The notes under the pieces are model-generated. The model was given only the letters and a program-made list of their open reading frames with translations, was not told where the DNA came from and did no database searches. The translations under genes were made by a program, and so were the position numbers. A DNA stretch of 9,442 nucleotides from a bacterium (lineage in GTDB: Bacteria; Verrucomicrobiota; Verrucomicrobiae; Opitutales; Opitutaceae): the NCBI GenBank assembly GCA_021780625.1, contig JAJXYI010000666.1, forward strand, positions 1 to 9,442, read 5' to 3'. This document shows positions 1 to 8,562 of this stretch, piece by piece. Every line of letters starts with the position of its first letter. Position 1 is the stretch's first letter.

Positions 1-132
1 CGATCTCTCGCCGATCTCGAGGAGGCCGGCTCCAAGAACATCATCCGCGAAAAGCTCGTCCAGTCCTACAACCAGGCCCTCGGACGTCCGATCGCCGACC
101 AGATCTATTTCTCGGACTTCGTCGTTCAATAA
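1..132 (+). CDS. fliL: Flagellar basal body-associated protein FliL, C-terminal fragment
   Basis: The window opens inside this gene; only the last 43 codons and the TAA stop (130..132) are visible. The tail reads RSLADLEEAGSKN..., then IREKLVQSYNQALG and ends IYFSDFVVQ. A C-terminus of the type I-x-F-[ST]-D-F-V-[VI]-Q is characteristic of FliL, a single-pass inner-membrane protein that sits around the MotA/B stator and supports torque. The N-terminal membrane segment lies outside the window, so length and start cannot be given. The position immediately before fliM is the standard fliL-fliM-fliN order, which supports the call. The stop is followed by one codon (GCC) and then the GTG start of fliM, in the same reading frame. 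Confidence 0.88.
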   Translation, partial: RSLADLEEAGSKNIIREKLVQSYNQALGRPIADQIYFSDFVVQ

Positions 133-135
133 GCC

Positions 136-1179
136 GTGTCGGACGATCCCCTCAAGCACAGTTCGGACATCCTCGATCAATCCGAGATCGACAAGCTCCT
201 CGCGTCGGCGGACGTCCAACAGAAGCAGCTCATCTTCGCTGCGGACGGTTCGCGGATCGACCCGCTCACGTCGCCCAAGATCGAGACCTACGACTTTCGA
301 AACCCGGTCTTTCTGACCGAGGTCGAGCTTCGCCGACTGCGGCTGCTCCACGAGGATTTCATCCGCTACTTGTCCGCCCGTCTCTCGCTGTTCCTGCGCA
401 TGGAATTCGCGCTGAAGATGGCCAAGCTGACGACCCTCAGCTACCAGAAGTTCACCGAGGCGCTCCCGAGCCCGACCCATCTTTGCCTGTTTAAGGCGGA
501 GCCCCTGTTCGGCGTGGGCATCCTCGACATGAACCCGCGCCTGGCGCTCACCATCGCCGACCGCATGCTCGGCGGACGTGGGCACTCGGTGAAGGCCGAG
601 CGTTTTCTGACGGAGATCGAGGTCGGCCTCATCGAGGACATCGTGATGATCATCCTCGAAGAGTGGTGCGTGCAGTGGAAACTGGAGAAAGAGCTCCACC
701 CCGCAATCATCGGGCACGAGAGCAACGGCCGGTTCCTGCAGACTTCACCCAAGGATGCCGTCGTGCTCGCCCTCACGCTGGAGGCCGACTTCGGCGATTG
801 TGCCGAGCAGATCCAGATCGGCATGCCCTACTACACGATCGAGCCGCTCGTGAAGTCCATGCAGGCCCGCCGCCAGAAGGACAGCAATCTCGACTCGGAA
901 GTCATCAAGAAGAAGGCCGAATGGCTGCCCGTCTATGAGAAGGTGACCATTCCCGCGAAGGCCGAGTGGGATGCGTTCGAGCTTTCGCTTCGTGAAGTCG
1001 TTTCCCTGCGTGTCGGCGACGTGATCGAGATGCCCGCCGGCATTCTGGATCAGACGCGCGTCAAGCTCAACGGCTGCCCAAAATTTGTCGGATCCGTGGG
1101 ACTCGATGGCGACCGGGTCGCCGTGAAGCTCACGAACAAAATTATCGAGGAGAACCCACCCAATGCCAAACCCCTCTGA
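136..1179 (+). CDS. fliM: Flagellar motor switch protein FliM
   Basis: Encodes 347 residues, close to the usual FliM length of about 330 to 350. FliM forms the middle of the C-ring, receives CheY-P and sets the direction of rotation. Residues 12-22 (ILDQSEIDKLL) match the conserved N-terminal CheY-P-binding motif, suggesting this motor answers to chemotaxis. The middle domain (about 50-240) holds the GGxG motif as GGRG at 146-149, in the segment that contacts FliG. The C-terminal SpoA domain (about 270-335) pairs with FliN. The start is GTG at 136: the preceding in-frame codons are GCC and the fliL stop TAA, so no longer start is possible, and the CheY-binding motif sits at the expected distance. 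No Shine-Dalgarno sequence is visible before it, so translation probably depends on ribosomes finishing fliL 3 nt upstream. The last 17 nt overlap fliN. Confidence 0.96.
   Translation: MSDDPLKHSSDILDQSEIDKLLASADVQQKQLIFAADGSRIDPLTSPKIETYDFRNPVFLTEVELRRLRLLHEDFIRYLSARLSLFLRMEFALKMAKLTTLSYQKFTEALPSPTHLCLFKAEPLFGVGILDMNPRLALTIADRMLGGRGHSVKAERFLTEIEVGLIEDIVMIILEEWCVQWKLEKELHPAIIGHESNGRFLQTSPKDAVVLALTLEADFGDCAEQIQIGMPYYTIEPLVKSMQARRQKDSNLDSEVIKKKAEWLPVYEKVTIPAKAEWDAFELSLREVVSLRVGDVIEMPAGILDQTRVKLNGCPKFVGSVGLDGDRVAVKLTNKIIEENPPNAKPL
1147..1152 (+). promoter_or_regulatory. Ribosome binding site of fliN
   Basis: GAGGAG lies 10 nt before the ATG at 1163, inside the last codons of fliM. It is a clear Shine-Dalgarno match and fixes the fliN start, which would otherwise be ambiguous because the start is buried in fliM. 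Confidence 0.7.
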
Positions 1180-1423
1180 AGAAAAGACCCTCGACATCGT
1201 TCTCGACGTCAAGGTCAAGGTCACCGTCCAGCTCGGCAGCTGCAACCTGCCGATGCGCGAGGTGCTCGAACTCGCGCCCGGAACCGTCATTCAGCTCAGC
1301 CAGCAGGCGAGCGACCCGGTGGGCCTCTACGTGAACGACAAGCTGATCGCCTACGGCGAGGTGGTCGTGGTCGAAGACAGCTTCGGCATCAAGATCACGG
1401 AGCTCGTCGGTTCGAAGGCATAG
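1163..1423 (+). CDS. fliN: Flagellar motor switch protein FliN (short form)
   Basis: Encodes 86 residues consisting almost entirely of one SpoA (surface presentation of antigens) domain. FliN makes up the lower part of the C-ring together with the FliM C-terminus, and helps dock the FliH-FliI export ATPase complex. Recognisable conserved stretches are LDVKVKVTVQLG (about 14-25), LELAPGTVIQL (35-45), and the pair VGLYVNDKLIAYGEVVVVED (53-72) and FGIKITEL (74-81), the signature of the fold. It is shorter than the roughly 137-residue enterobacterial protein because it lacks the poorly conserved N-terminal extension; such short forms are common in other phyla. It starts inside the end of fliM, in another frame, behind a good Shine-Dalgarno sequence, and is followed 7 nt later by fliO. 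Confidence 0.96.
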   Translation: MPNPSEEKTLDIVLDVKVKVTVQLGSCNLPMREVLELAPGTVIQLSQQASDPVGLYVNDKLIAYGEVVVVEDSFGIKITELVGSKA

Positions 1424-1430
1424 GCCCGAC

Positions 1431-1913
1431 ATGATTTTTCCCCGTTCCCTTTCCGACGTCCTGCGTCGGCTGTTAGTGGTAATCGGCTGCGTCGTTTTAG
1501 CCACGGCGCAGCCGATGAGCGCTTTTGGGGCGAGTGCGCCGGCTGCGAAGCACTCGTCCGACCTGGTCATCGATCCCAATGGCGGCACCGACCGGACGCT
1601 GTCCGGAGGCACCACCACCGGCTCCGGCTCGGGATTTGGCAGCTCGTTGACGATGATGGCCGCCGTTGTGCTGGCTGGCATCGGTGGCTGGCTGGTGTGG
1701 AAAAAGAAAATCGGCATCGGCGGCGTCGCCGCGGGCGGCACCAGGAAGCTGCTCATCGAGGAGACCCGCTCGCTGGGAAACCGCCAGCACCTGGTCGTCG
1801 CCTCGTACGAGGGACGGCGTTTCCTGCTCGGGGTCACGACCGGGCGCATCGACCTGCTCACGCATCTTTCCGACGACGACCTCGATCTCGGTCCGCCGGA
1901 GCCGCACGCATGA
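1431..1913 (+). CDS. fliO: Flagellar biosynthesis protein FliO
   Basis: Encodes 160 residues with the layout of FliO, the small membrane protein that helps assemble the FliP ring of the export gate. Residues 1-34 form a probable signal peptide or first hydrophobic segment (RRLLVVIGCVVLATA, ending near AFGA). Residues 35-70 are a low-complexity Gly/Ser/Thr linker. About 71-91 is a transmembrane helix (LTMMAAVVLAGIGGWLVW) followed by positive residues KKK. The cytoplasmic FliO domain is at about 104-146, with TRKLLIEETRSLGNRQHLVVASYEGR and FLLGVT, the most conserved part of the family. Overall similarity in FliO is always low, so the call rests on this tail plus the position between fliN and fliP. 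The start ATG has only a weak AAGG 12 nt upstream. The TGA stop overlaps the ATG of fliP (ATGA). Confidence 0.88.
   Translation: MIFPRSLSDVLRRLLVVIGCVVLATAQPMSAFGASAPAAKHSSDLVIDPNGGTDRTLSGGTTTGSGSGFGSSLTMMAAVVLAGIGGWLVWKKKIGIGGVAAGGTRKLLIEETRSLGNRQHLVVASYEGRRFLLGVTTGRIDLLTHLSDDDLDLGPPEPHA
1898..1901 (+). promoter_or_regulatory. Ribosome binding site of fliP
   Basis: GGAG lies 8 nt before the ATG at 1910, inside the end of fliO. Together with the ATGA overlap and the signal peptide that begins at this ATG, it supports 1910 as the fliP start over the in-frame ATG 71 codons upstream, which would run through the fliO coding region. Confidence 0.5.
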
Positions 1914-2776
1914 TCACCTTCGTCCAGTCCCGCACGCTGGGCATGGTTGCCGGACGCGTATTGCGGCTCATCGCCACGGCCGCGGCGATCGTGTTCTTCC
2001 TGGCTCTTCCGTCGAAGTCGCTGGCACAGGCCGCCTCATCGTCGCCGTCGATCACGGTTCCCGTGGCGGCGCCGACGCCGGCAGGCTCTTCCTCGGCGGG
2101 CGCAAAGCCCTGGCAGCTCAATGTCGGGTTCGACAGCGGCGGGCGTCCTGGCGACGTGAGCGTGGCGATCCAGATCGTCATCCTCATGACGCTGCTTTCG
2201 TTCGCGCCGGCGATCGTGATGCTCATGACGAGTTTCACCCGCATCGTCATCGTGCTGGGCTTCGTGCGCACTGCGCTGGGCGTCCAGAGTGCGCCCTCAA
2301 ATCAGATCATCATCGGACTGTCGCTCTTCCTGACGTTCTTCCTGATGGGTCCGACCATCGACCGCATCAACGCGAACGCCATCCAGCCCTATCTGGCGGG
2401 GACGCTCACGTCCACGGCGGCCATCGATCAGGCGACCGTTCCGCTGAAGGAATTCATGCTCAAGCAGACCCGGACCCGGGACCTCGAGTTCTTTCTGAGG
2501 CTGGGTCGCTTCCCGCCCACAAAGGTCCAGGACCTGCCGATGCGCGTGGTCATCCCGTCCTTCGTCATCAGCGAGCTCCAGACGGCCTTTCAGATGGGGT
2601 TCATGGTCTTTCTTCCGTTCCTGGTCATCGATTTCATCGTCTCGGCGGTGCTGATGTCGCTGGGCATGATGATGATGCCTCCGTCGGTTGTATCGCTGCC
2701 TTTCAAGCTCCTGTTATTCGTCCTCGTCGACGGCTGGCACCTGGTGGTGCAGAGCATCGTACAGAGTTTCCGCTGA
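1910..2776 (+). CDS. fliP: Flagellar type III export gate protein FliP
   Basis: Encodes 288 residues. FliP forms, with FliQ and FliR, the helical core through which flagellar subunits leave the cytosol. A cleavable signal peptide fits residues 1-41 (hydrophobic LIATAAAIVFFLAL, then SLAQA), as known for FliP. Residues 42-80 are a Ser/Ala/Pro-rich periplasmic stretch, longer than in enterobacteria. Family motifs follow: FAPAIVMLMTSFTRIVIVLG (98-117) with FVRTALGVQSAP, then NQIIIGLSLFLTFFLM (131-146), and a C-terminal half with SFVISELQTAFQMGFMVFLP (217-236), VIDFIVSAVLMSLGMMMMPP (239-258), ending KLLLFVLVDGWHLV. These are nearly invariant in FliP/SctR. An in-frame ATG at 1697 would add 71 residues from the fliO region and is rejected. 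The start overlaps the fliO stop by 4 nt, suggesting coupled translation. Confidence 0.97.
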   Translation: MITFVQSRTLGMVAGRVLRLIATAAAIVFFLALPSKSLAQAASSSPSITVPVAAPTPAGSSSAGAKPWQLNVGFDSGGRPGDVSVAIQIVILMTLLSFAPAIVMLMTSFTRIVIVLGFVRTALGVQSAPSNQIIIGLSLFLTFFLMGPTIDRINANAIQPYLAGTLTSTAAIDQATVPLKEFMLKQTRTRDLEFFLRLGRFPPTKVQDLPMRVVIPSFVISELQTAFQMGFMVFLPFLVIDFIVSAVLMSLGMMMMPPSVVSLPFKLLLFVLVDGWHLVVQSIVQSFR

Positions 2777-2803
2777 GCGCGCCGACGTCATCGTAACCCA
2801 ATC

Positions 2804-3073
2804 ATGAATACCGAAGTCGCGATCGACATCTTCAAGAACACCATCGTGTTCGCCCTCTACATGGTCGCGCCGTTCCTGGGTGCCGCCCTTGTCATCGGTC
2901 TCATCACGAGCCTCATCCAGTCGGTGACCTCGATCCAGGAAGCCACGCTCAGCTTCGCGCCGAAGCTTCTGGTGATGTCGGTGGTGGCGATCGCGCTCGC
3001 GCCCTGGATCCTGAAGTCGATGACCGATTTCACGATCGAGATGTTCGCGAAGATGGTGGAGCTCGGACACTGA
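2804..3073 (+). CDS. fliQ: Flagellar type III export gate protein FliQ
   Basis: Encodes 89 residues, the normal length of FliQ/SctS. It has two transmembrane helices (about 15-37 and 50-72) around the conserved loop LIQSVTSIQEATLSFAPKL (37-55), in which the Q-x-x-T-x-I-Q-E-x-T-L-x-F-x-P-K pattern is diagnostic. Four FliQ copies wrap the FliP5-FliR core and brace the closed export gate in the inner membrane. It lies 27 nt after fliP and 22 nt before fliR, evidently in the same transcript. No Shine-Dalgarno sequence is visible before the ATG. The start is chosen because the conserved N-terminal helix begins right after it. Confidence 0.97.
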   Translation: MNTEVAIDIFKNTIVFALYMVAPFLGAALVIGLITSLIQSVTSIQEATLSFAPKLLVMSVVAIALAPWILKSMTDFTIEMFAKMVELGH

Positions 3074-3095
3074 CGGGGCCTGCGGGCGGGACGTC

Positions 3096-3854
3096 ATGTC
3101 GATCATTCTTCTGTATTGCTGGCTGATGGTGGCCCTGAGAGGCCTGGGAATTGTGCTTTTGTTTCCGACCTTGGGCGTCCAGCAGCTTCCTGCGATCATG
3201 CGGGTGGCGCTGACGATGATGCTGGCCACCATCCTGTACGGGATCGTTCCGCATGCGGCGCAGATGCCTCCGACGGTGTACGGCATGGTCGTGGCCGCGG
3301 GTGGGGAAGTCGTGCTGGGGCTGGCGATGGGATTCGTTGGGCGGCTCATTTTCAACACGATCGAGATGGCCGGGCGAATCATGTCGCAGAACATCGGCCT
3401 CGGTGGAATCCCCGGAATCGATACCCCTCGGCCGAGCGAGGAGCCGCTGGCGGCCTTTCTTTCGATGTTTGCCGGGTTGATCTTTTTCCTGTCCGGAGCG
3501 CATCTCACCTGTCTGGCGGCCTTCGCACGAAGTTTCGATCTGGCGCCGGCCGGAATGCCGATGTTCAGCCCTGGCTCGAGTGAACAGATTGTGAACGCCA
3601 CCGGACACGTGATTGAGCTGGGATTTCGGATCGCGGCCCCGTTCATCGCCATGGATTTCCTGATCAACATGGCGTTTTCGGTGCTCGGTCGCGCCGTGCC
3701 GAAAATGAACGTCTTCGTGCTCAGCTACACGGTGAGGACCATGGTGGGACTCGGCCTGCTCGCGACCGCCGGCATGCTGATCACCCGCTACCTGTTGCAG
3801 GAGTTCAATCTTGTGCCGATCCGGATGCTCGAGTTGCTCCCGCTGAAAACCTGA
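3096..3854 (+). CDS. fliR: Flagellar type III export gate protein FliR
   Basis: Encodes 252 residues, typical for FliR (about 250-265). FliR adds one subunit to the FliP pentamer and completes the export gate; FlhB later wraps around it. Features seen are an N-terminal hydrophobic segment with a conserved arginine and proline (R15, P24), GGEVVLGLAMGF (69-80), AGRIMSQNIGLG (92-103) followed by IDTPRP, FFLSGAHL (130-137), SFDLAPAGMP (146-155), and the C-terminal RAVPKMNVFVLSYTVR (199-214), which corresponds to the family's RxxPxxNVF motif. Several membrane spans fit the usual six. Upstream is only a weak G-rich sequence. In most flagellar loci flhB follows directly; here transcription runs into a hairpin and a convergent kinase gene instead. 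Confidence 0.96.
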   Translation: MSIILLYCWLMVALRGLGIVLLFPTLGVQQLPAIMRVALTMMLATILYGIVPHAAQMPPTVYGMVVAAGGEVVLGLAMGFVGRLIFNTIEMAGRIMSQNIGLGGIPGIDTPRPSEEPLAAFLSMFAGLIFFLSGAHLTCLAAFARSFDLAPAGMPMFSPGSSEQIVNATGHVIELGFRIAAPFIAMDFLINMAFSVLGRAVPKMNVFVLSYTVRTMVGLGLLATAGMLITRYLLQEFNLVPIRMLELLPLKT

Positions 3855-3866
3855 TCGCGATTTGCG

Positions 3867-3888
3867 GCTCCGGTGGATCGACCGGAGC
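3867..3888. terminator. Convergent hairpin between fliR and the kinase gene
   Basis: A perfect 8-bp inverted repeat, GCTCCGGT (3867-3874) and ACCGGAGC (3881-3888), with a 6-nt loop, sits in the 43-nt gap between the two convergent stop codons. The location suits a bidirectional terminator for the fliL-fliR transcript and the kinase transcript. It lacks a T-run on either strand, so it is not a canonical intrinsic terminator; Rho-dependent termination or a transcript-end stabiliser is also possible. Confidence 0.45.
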
Positions 3889-3897
3889 GGAGCCCGC

Positions 3898-6800
3898 TTA
3901 GTCCTGGGGCGTGGATCGTTTCAGATTGGCCTCGAGGACCCGTGCCAGATTTGTGGGCGACAGCGGTTTCGTCACATAATCGTCCATGCCCGCGGCAATG
4001 CAGATATCCTTGTCGGTGGCCATGGCGTTTGCGGTCATCGCGACGATCCGAACGGAGGCAGGGAAGCCGGGCACGCGGTCGGCCTGGGCCTTGCGAATGC
4101 GTCGCGTGGCCTCGATGCCGTCCATGACGGGCATCTGCATGTCCATCAGCACGAGTTCATAGGGGTGCTCCCTGAGCGCATCGATGGCCTCCTGGCCATT
4201 CGCGACGACATCGGCATTGTACCCGGCGTTCTTCAGGAATTTCAGGGCGACCTTTTGGTTCACGAGGTTGTCCTCTGCGATGAGGATGCGTGCGGGTGTC
4301 CACGGGGCGTCCGCGGGTGCGCCCGGTTGACCGGGAGAAGGTTTCGAGGGGGCCGGCCTGGTTTTGCCGAGTGCTTCGAGCAGGAGGTTGCGAAGGCGCG
4401 CAGCACGGATGGGTTTCAACTCGCAGGCGACGAGGCCATGGTCGTGCGTCTGGGCGGCGTCGAGCCGTTCGTTGTGCGAGCTGAGCATGATCATCGCTGG
4501 CCTCCCGAGCGAAGGATCGCTCCGAATGGCTTCGGCCAGCTGAAATCCGTTCATGCCGGGCATGTGGTGATCCAGGAGGACGATTTCAAAGGGATGTGCG
4601 GCGTCGGCGGCATTGCGCATCTCGGCGATCGCCGCCTCCGTGCCTTCCGCGCACACAGCGTCGATCATCCAGGCCTTCAACGTGTGGCGCAGGACCTTTC
4701 GGTTTGTGGCGTTGTCGTCGACCACCAGGACGCGCCGGTTTTCGAGGGTACCGGTATAGTCCTCAGATGGAGACACCGGCGTTGTGGCGGGAGCGAAGTC
4801 GATCACGAACCAGAAGGTCGACCCGTTGCCGACCTTGCTTACGAGCCCCATCTCGCCGTGCATCAGTTCGACGAGCCGGCGCGAGATCGCTAGGCCCAGC
4901 CCGGTGCCACCGAAGCGGCGTGTCGTGGAGCTGTCCGCCTGGACAAATCTCTGGAATAGCTTCGCCTGGGCTTCCTCGGGGATGCCGCAGCCCGTGTCGC
5001 GCACTTCGAAACGCAGGTGATTCGGCTTCGCGTCGCGCGAGGCAGGGGCGACTCGGACCACGATTTCGCCCCGGTTGGTGAACTTGATCGCGTTGCCCAC
5101 CAGATTGAGGATGATCTGCCGCAGGCGCATCGGGTCGCCGCAGACACGGGCGGGCACGACCGATTCGACGTCGAGCACCAGCTCGAGTCCCTTCTCGCGC
5201 GCCGCGCTCGAGTGGAGTTCGATCGCCCGTTCGAGCTGCTCGCGCAGATTGAAGTCGATCGACTCGAGCGTGAGGCTTCCAGCCTCGATCTTGGAGAAGT
5301 CGAGGACGTCGTTGAGGATCGTCATCAGGCTTTCGCTGCTGTGGATCAGCGTATCCACAAAATCCCTCTGTTCGGCGTTGAGGTTTGTGTTCAGCAACAG
5401 ATAGCCCATGCCGATCACGCCGTTCATCGGCGTGCGGATTTCGTGGCTCATGTTCGCCAGGAAGGCGCTTTTGGCGCGATCGGCGGCTTCGGCGGCCTCC
5501 TTCGCGGCGCCGAGCTCGGCGGTGCGGACGCGGACGCGCTCCTCCAGGTCGGCTGCGAGCTGGCGGTACCGTTCCTCACTGACCGCGAGGGCCTCCGATT
5601 TCCGCGTGGTCTCGCGGATCTGCTGCTCTAGCTCAGCGGTCCGCTCCGCGACGAGATGCTCGAGCCGGCGGTTCTCCCGACGCTCGAGGAAGGCGGACAG
5701 CCACGCCGCGAAAACGAGCAGGCCCAGCGCCGACAGCACGTAGAGAGTCCAGGCGAGCGGGGTCCGGTACCAGGGAGGCTGGATGGTCAACGCAAGGGTC
5801 GCCTCGAGTCCCGGCTGCCCTCCGACCATGGGGCGGACATGGATCAGGTAGCTGCCCTCCTTGAGTCGGTCGAAGGCTGCGGAGGCCACGTTGCCCGTCG
5901 ACACCCACCCCTGGCCTGCGCCATCCAGCCGGACTTCAAAGGTGAGCGGCGGGCCGAACGGATTGCACGGAGCCGCGAAATGAATCGAGAAGGAGTTGTC
6001 CGAATACGGCAGCGGAGGGATTTTCATCCCGGGCTTTAGAAGGACCAGCCGGCTGCTCGTGGAAAATTGCAGGCAGGTGATCATCGCCCGCAGAGGCTGC
6101 GTCGCGAGGGTGGGCAGATTCGGGTCGAACCGGGCCAGGCGCTGGGTCGTCCACATCCACACGACGCCGTTGTCCTCCATGGTGAATTCGCTCGGCTGGA
6201 ATCCGACCTGAAGGGTATGCGATCGGAAGCTGGCCGTACCGGGGGTGCCCGACGCGATGTGCACGACCCCATTGGCGGTGTACCACAGCCGGCCTGACGC
6301 GTCGCGCGCCGGTCTGCCGGTGCTGACCGCCAGTTCGGGATAACGTGCGAGCAGGGCCTTGTCTTCGACGAAGCGGTCGGTCGCGGGATCGTAGCGGCAT
6401 AGCTGGTTGGGGACGCTGAATCCCGCCTGACCGTCGATTTCGAATATCTGGACCCATCCATCGCGCAGTCCGTCCTTCACGCCGTAGATTCGCAGCGTGG
6501 GGTGGCCGTCGACCAGGCGCAGCCTCCCGACCTTGCTGGCTCCCAGCTCCAGCCAGACATTGTTCGCGTCATCGGTGACGGCTCCAAACGAGTCGCCCAG
6601 GGCGGGAGAGGGGATGCGGTCAGCGACGTAGCCGGTGGGGGTCTTTCGGATCCATCCGGTCTCTCCGCGCGCCACGTAAACGAAATCACCCCGGGCATCA
6701 GGAAAGAGCCCAAGCCGGGCGTCGACGACGTCCGATACGATCTCCTTCCAGCCCGAAGGACCCAAAAGAAAGATGCCCTGCTCGTTGGTCGCGAACAGCC

Positions 6801-8055
6801 GGCCTCCAATGTCGATAAGTGTGAACAGGTATCTTCCGGGCGGTGTGTTCTCGACAAATTTCTCGAGGTGGCCGTCCGGTGCGTAGATGGCCTGCATTGC
6901 GCGGCCGTCGGCGAGGATCCAGAGCCGGCCATCGTGGCGAACGGGCTTTGTGTAGGTGAGACCGCCCGGGAGCAGCGGGGCGAAATTGGATACCTGGGAC
7001 GGAAATTGGATGCGTGCGATGCCTTCCGCGAGCAGGGCCCACAACACGCCCTGCTTGGAGTAGCACAGGCGTTCGACCCGCGCGAGGCGATGGTCGACGC
7101 TTCGATCGAGGACCTGGACGGGCCGCCCCTGTTCGTCAAAAAAGATCACGCCGACCGTATCGACCGCGGCCGCGAACAGGTGCGGGCCCACCGAGCAAAG
7201 GTCGTTGATCCGCCGATCCGCAGGAATCAGCCCATGGGTGTGAAACGACGTGAGCGTCTTCCCATCGTAGATGGCCAGGCCATCCCCGTTGGTCCCGACC
7301 AGCAGGCGCCCGGGTCCGAACGGAATGGCGGCCGTAATCGCGTTGCTGAGCAATGTCCGCTTCAGGATTGGGACGAGCGGGGATCCATCGACCGAGCGAT
7401 ATAGTTCACCAGAGGACTGGCTGCTGACGTACGTCGCGCCGCCGAGTTGGAAGAGACGCTCAATCGCGTCGACATGCCCGAGAGATTCCACTGGGCGACC
7501 CGGCATCCATTTTACAATCACCCCGCTCCCGCCGAACCAGTACCAACCGTCGGGGAACATCATCACGTTGTTCAGGTTGGTGCGCCCGAAGTTTTGTCCC
7601 GCCGGAAGCTCGGCCACCGTTCGCATGCGCCAGCGGGAATCGGCCCCGATCTCGATCTGCGCGAACCCCCCCTGCACGCCGCAGAAGATCCGGTCGTCGG
7701 GTGCGACCGCCACGCGGCCTGACAAGTAGTCAGTCTCGGAGGCGTCCTGATAGGTCTCCCAGTGGAGCCCGTCACCGTACGCTATCTCGCGCTGCGATAC
7801 GACCAGGATCCGCCCGTCGGGCAGGAGCTGCAGGTCAAGCGGAGGGGTGCTCAGGCCCATGGCTTCCGGACCGAGCACGACGAAGTTGGGCGCACCCGTC
7901 TCGACCAGCCCTGGCGCCGCGCCTTTGATCAGCTGACTTTCGGCCCGTGCCTTGCAGGACAATCCCAAAAGAATCAAACAGACCACCAGCCGCAGGGAGG
8001 GCCATGCCGCGCCACGGCGGGGACGCTCGTCCAAGGGAAGGGGTATCAGGGCCAT
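3898..8055 (-). CDS. Hybrid sensor histidine kinase with periplasmic beta-propeller, Y_Y_Y domain and two receiver domains
   Basis: Encodes 1385 residues. Layout: signal sequence about 1-38 (hydrophobic [10 protein letters not shown], likely cut after ARA); about 55-655, repeated beta-propeller strands of the two-component-regulator-propeller kind, such as [17 protein letters not shown] (249-265) and [14 protein letters not shown] (336-349); Y_Y_Y domain about 682-760 ([21 protein letters not shown]); transmembrane helix 768-787; predicted coiled coil about 788-862; HisKA with H-box [13 protein letters not shown] and phosphoacceptor H871; HATPase with N-box around N988, G1 DTGCGIP (1020-1026) and G2 GGTGLGL (1049-1055). 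REC1 has D1113/D1114, D1162, K1214; REC2 has E1261/D1262, D1305, T1341, K1363. All catalytic residues look intact. No HPt, AraC or other output follows REC2, so a separate phosphotransfer partner is required. Ligand unknown; such sensors often respond to polysaccharide-derived signals. The gene is antisense between fliR and flhB. No Shine-Dalgarno sequence is visible at the ATG. Confidence 0.93.
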   Translation of the reverse strand: MALIPLPLDERPRRGAAWPSLRLVVCLILLGLSCKARAESQLIKGAAPGLVETGAPNFVVLGPEAMGLSTPPLDLQLLPDGRILVVSQREIAYGDGLHWETYQDASETDYLSGRVAVAPDDRIFCGVQGGFAQIEIGADSRWRMRTVAELPAGQNFGRTNLNNVMMFPDGWYWFGGSGVIVKWMPGRPVESLGHVDAIERLFQLGGATYVSSQSSGELYRSVDGSPLVPILKRTLLSNAITAAIPFGPGRLLVGTNGDGLAIYDGKTLTSFHTHGLIPADRRINDLCSVGPHLFAAAVDTVGVIFFDEQGRPVQVLDRSVDHRLARVERLCYSKQGVLWALLAEGIARIQFPSQVSNFAPLLPGGLTYTKPVRHDGRLWILADGRAMQAIYAPDGHLEKFVENTPPGRYLFTLIDIGGRLFATNEQGIFLLGPSGWKEIVSDVVDARLGLFPDARGDFVYVARGETGWIRKTPTGYVADRIPSPALGDSFGAVTDDANNVWLELGASKVGRLRLVDGHPTLRIYGVKDGLRDGWVQIFEIDGQAGFSVPNQLCRYDPATDRFVEDKALLARYPELAVSTGRPARDASGRLWYTANGVVHIASGTPGTASFRSHTLQVGFQPSEFTMEDNGVVWMWTTQRLARFDPNLPTLATQPLRAMITCLQFSTSSRLVLLKPGMKIPPLPYSDNSFSIHFAAPCNPFGPPLTFEVRLDGAGQGWVSTGNVASAAFDRLKEGSYLIHVRPMVGGQPGLEATLALTIQPPWYRTPLAWTLYVLSALGLLVFAAWLSAFLERRENRRLEHLVAERTAELEQQIRETTRKSEALAVSEERYRQLAADLEERVRVRTAELGAAKEAAEAADRAKSAFLANMSHEIRTPMNGVIGMGYLLLNTNLNAEQRDFVDTLIHSSESLMTILNDVLDFSKIEAGSLTLESIDFNLREQLERAIELHSSAAREKGLELVLDVESVVPARVCGDPMRLRQIILNLVGNAIKFTNRGEIVVRVAPASRDAKPNHLRFEVRDTGCGIPEEAQAKLFQRFVQADSSTTRRFGGTGLGLAISRRLVELMHGEMGLVSKVGNGSTFWFVIDFAPATTPVSPSEDYTGTLENRRVLVVDDNATNRKVLRHTLKAWMIDAVCAEGTEAAIAEMRNAADAAHPFEIVLLDHHMPGMNGFQLAEAIRSDPSLGRPAMIMLSSHNERLDAAQTHDHGLVACELKPIRAARLRNLLLEALGKTRPAPSKPSPGQPGAPADAPWTPARILIAEDNLVNQKVALKFLKNAGYNADVVANGQEAIDALREHPYELVLMDMQMPVMDGIEATRRIRKAQADRVPGFPASVRIVAMTANAMATDKDICIAAGMDDYVTKPLSPTNLARVLEANLKRSTPQD

Positions 8056-8216
8056 GGAGCAGCGTTCGTATTTGGGGATTCAGGCGGATGCGACGAAATC
8101 GAGGCGCGGTTACCCGTTTGGGTCGCGGCGGATGTGGGGCAGTGCTCTGTCTAGGCAAGCTGCGCCGGCCGGTGACTCAATTCATAAGACTACGTACTGA
8201 CTCTACGTTGGAACGG

Positions 8217-8240
8217 CCGCGGGCGATCGGAACCCCGCGG
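8217..8240. repeat. Inverted repeat, 7-bp arms, upstream of the kinase
   Basis: CCGCGGG (8217-8223) and CCCGCGG (8234-8240) are perfect complements around a 10-nt spacer. The dyad lies about 160 to 185 bp upstream of the kinase start codon. It may be a protein-binding site or a chance GC-rich dyad; nothing else supports a function. Confidence 0.35.
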
Positions 8241-8446
8241 TGGAGGGGGGCCAAGCGGTCGGAATTGTCGCAGCACGATACAAAATGGGCCGGTGGGGCG
8301 TGCGGCCGGAGCGCAGGGTGGGTGAGCCTCCACACTGGGGCGGCGCAGCTTCGGTTCAGTTTCGGCCGAGCGATTGGCCAGAAGAGCACGAGGGAACCGA
8401 GCGTGTTTGGGTACACTGGGTGCAGGGGCAGGAGCGGGATGGAGAA

Positions 8447-8464
8447 AGACTCGGCACCGAGTCT
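8447..8464. repeat. Strong 8-bp hairpin dyad; possible minus-strand terminator
   Basis: AGACTCGG (8447-8454) and CCGAGTCT (8457-8464) are perfect complements with a 2-nt gap; as RNA this folds as a 7-bp stem with a 4-nt loop. On the - strand the stem is followed by TTCTCC, a weak T-rich tail; on the + strand it is followed by CTCTCACAC. Its right arm shares the heptamer GAGTCTC with the dyad at 8575-8595. It may be a weak terminator of a - strand transcript or a regulator-binding site. Confidence 0.4.
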
Positions 8465-8562
8465 CTCACACACTGATCCTGCCGTGCCACCCCTGATGCC
8501 GCGGGCCCGAAGGCGCCCCGATTACTGCGCTGCTTGTTCCTCGATCCATCCCATCGGATGAA

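Noticed and set aside
1697..1909. 71-codon N-terminal extension of FliP from an in-frame ATG.
   Set aside because: It runs through the FliO coding region, is Arg-rich and would hide the FliP signal peptide; the ATG at 1910 with GGAG upstream and an ATGA overlap is the better start.
3862..4893. Long + strand open frame of 343 codons antisense to the receiver domains of the kinase.
   Set aside because: The opposite strand encodes intact REC motifs with all key aspartates and lysines; the antisense product is His/Gly/Arg-rich with no family signature.
6502..7404. Open frame of 300 codons on the + strand antisense to the kinase propeller.
   Set aside because: It lies wholly inside a well-supported sensor domain, has no start signals, and is explained by codon bias of the kinase gene.
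8165..8172. CCGGCCGG palindrome upstream of the kinase.
   Set aside because: An 8-bp GC-only palindrome is expected by chance in DNA of this composition; no other support.
8405..8423. Second GG-N10-GC spacing within the intergenic region, a possible additional sigma-54 site.
   Set aside because: The surrounding bases match the consensus poorly (the TGGCAC part is largely absent) and no gene follows within several hundred bases.
8448..8464. GGCACCGAGTC inside the dyad resembles the last hairpin of a type II-A Cas9 tracrRNA.
   Set aside because: The match is a short palindromic stretch only. There is no Cas gene, no CRISPR repeat, no anti-repeat and no T-run in the right direction in this window, so it is taken as coincidence.
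7947..8561. Open frame of 204 codons on the + strand, partly antisense to the kinase signal-peptide region.
   Set aside because: No recognisable domain, Arg/Gly/Pro-rich composition, and overlap with a well-supported gene; a by-product of high GC.
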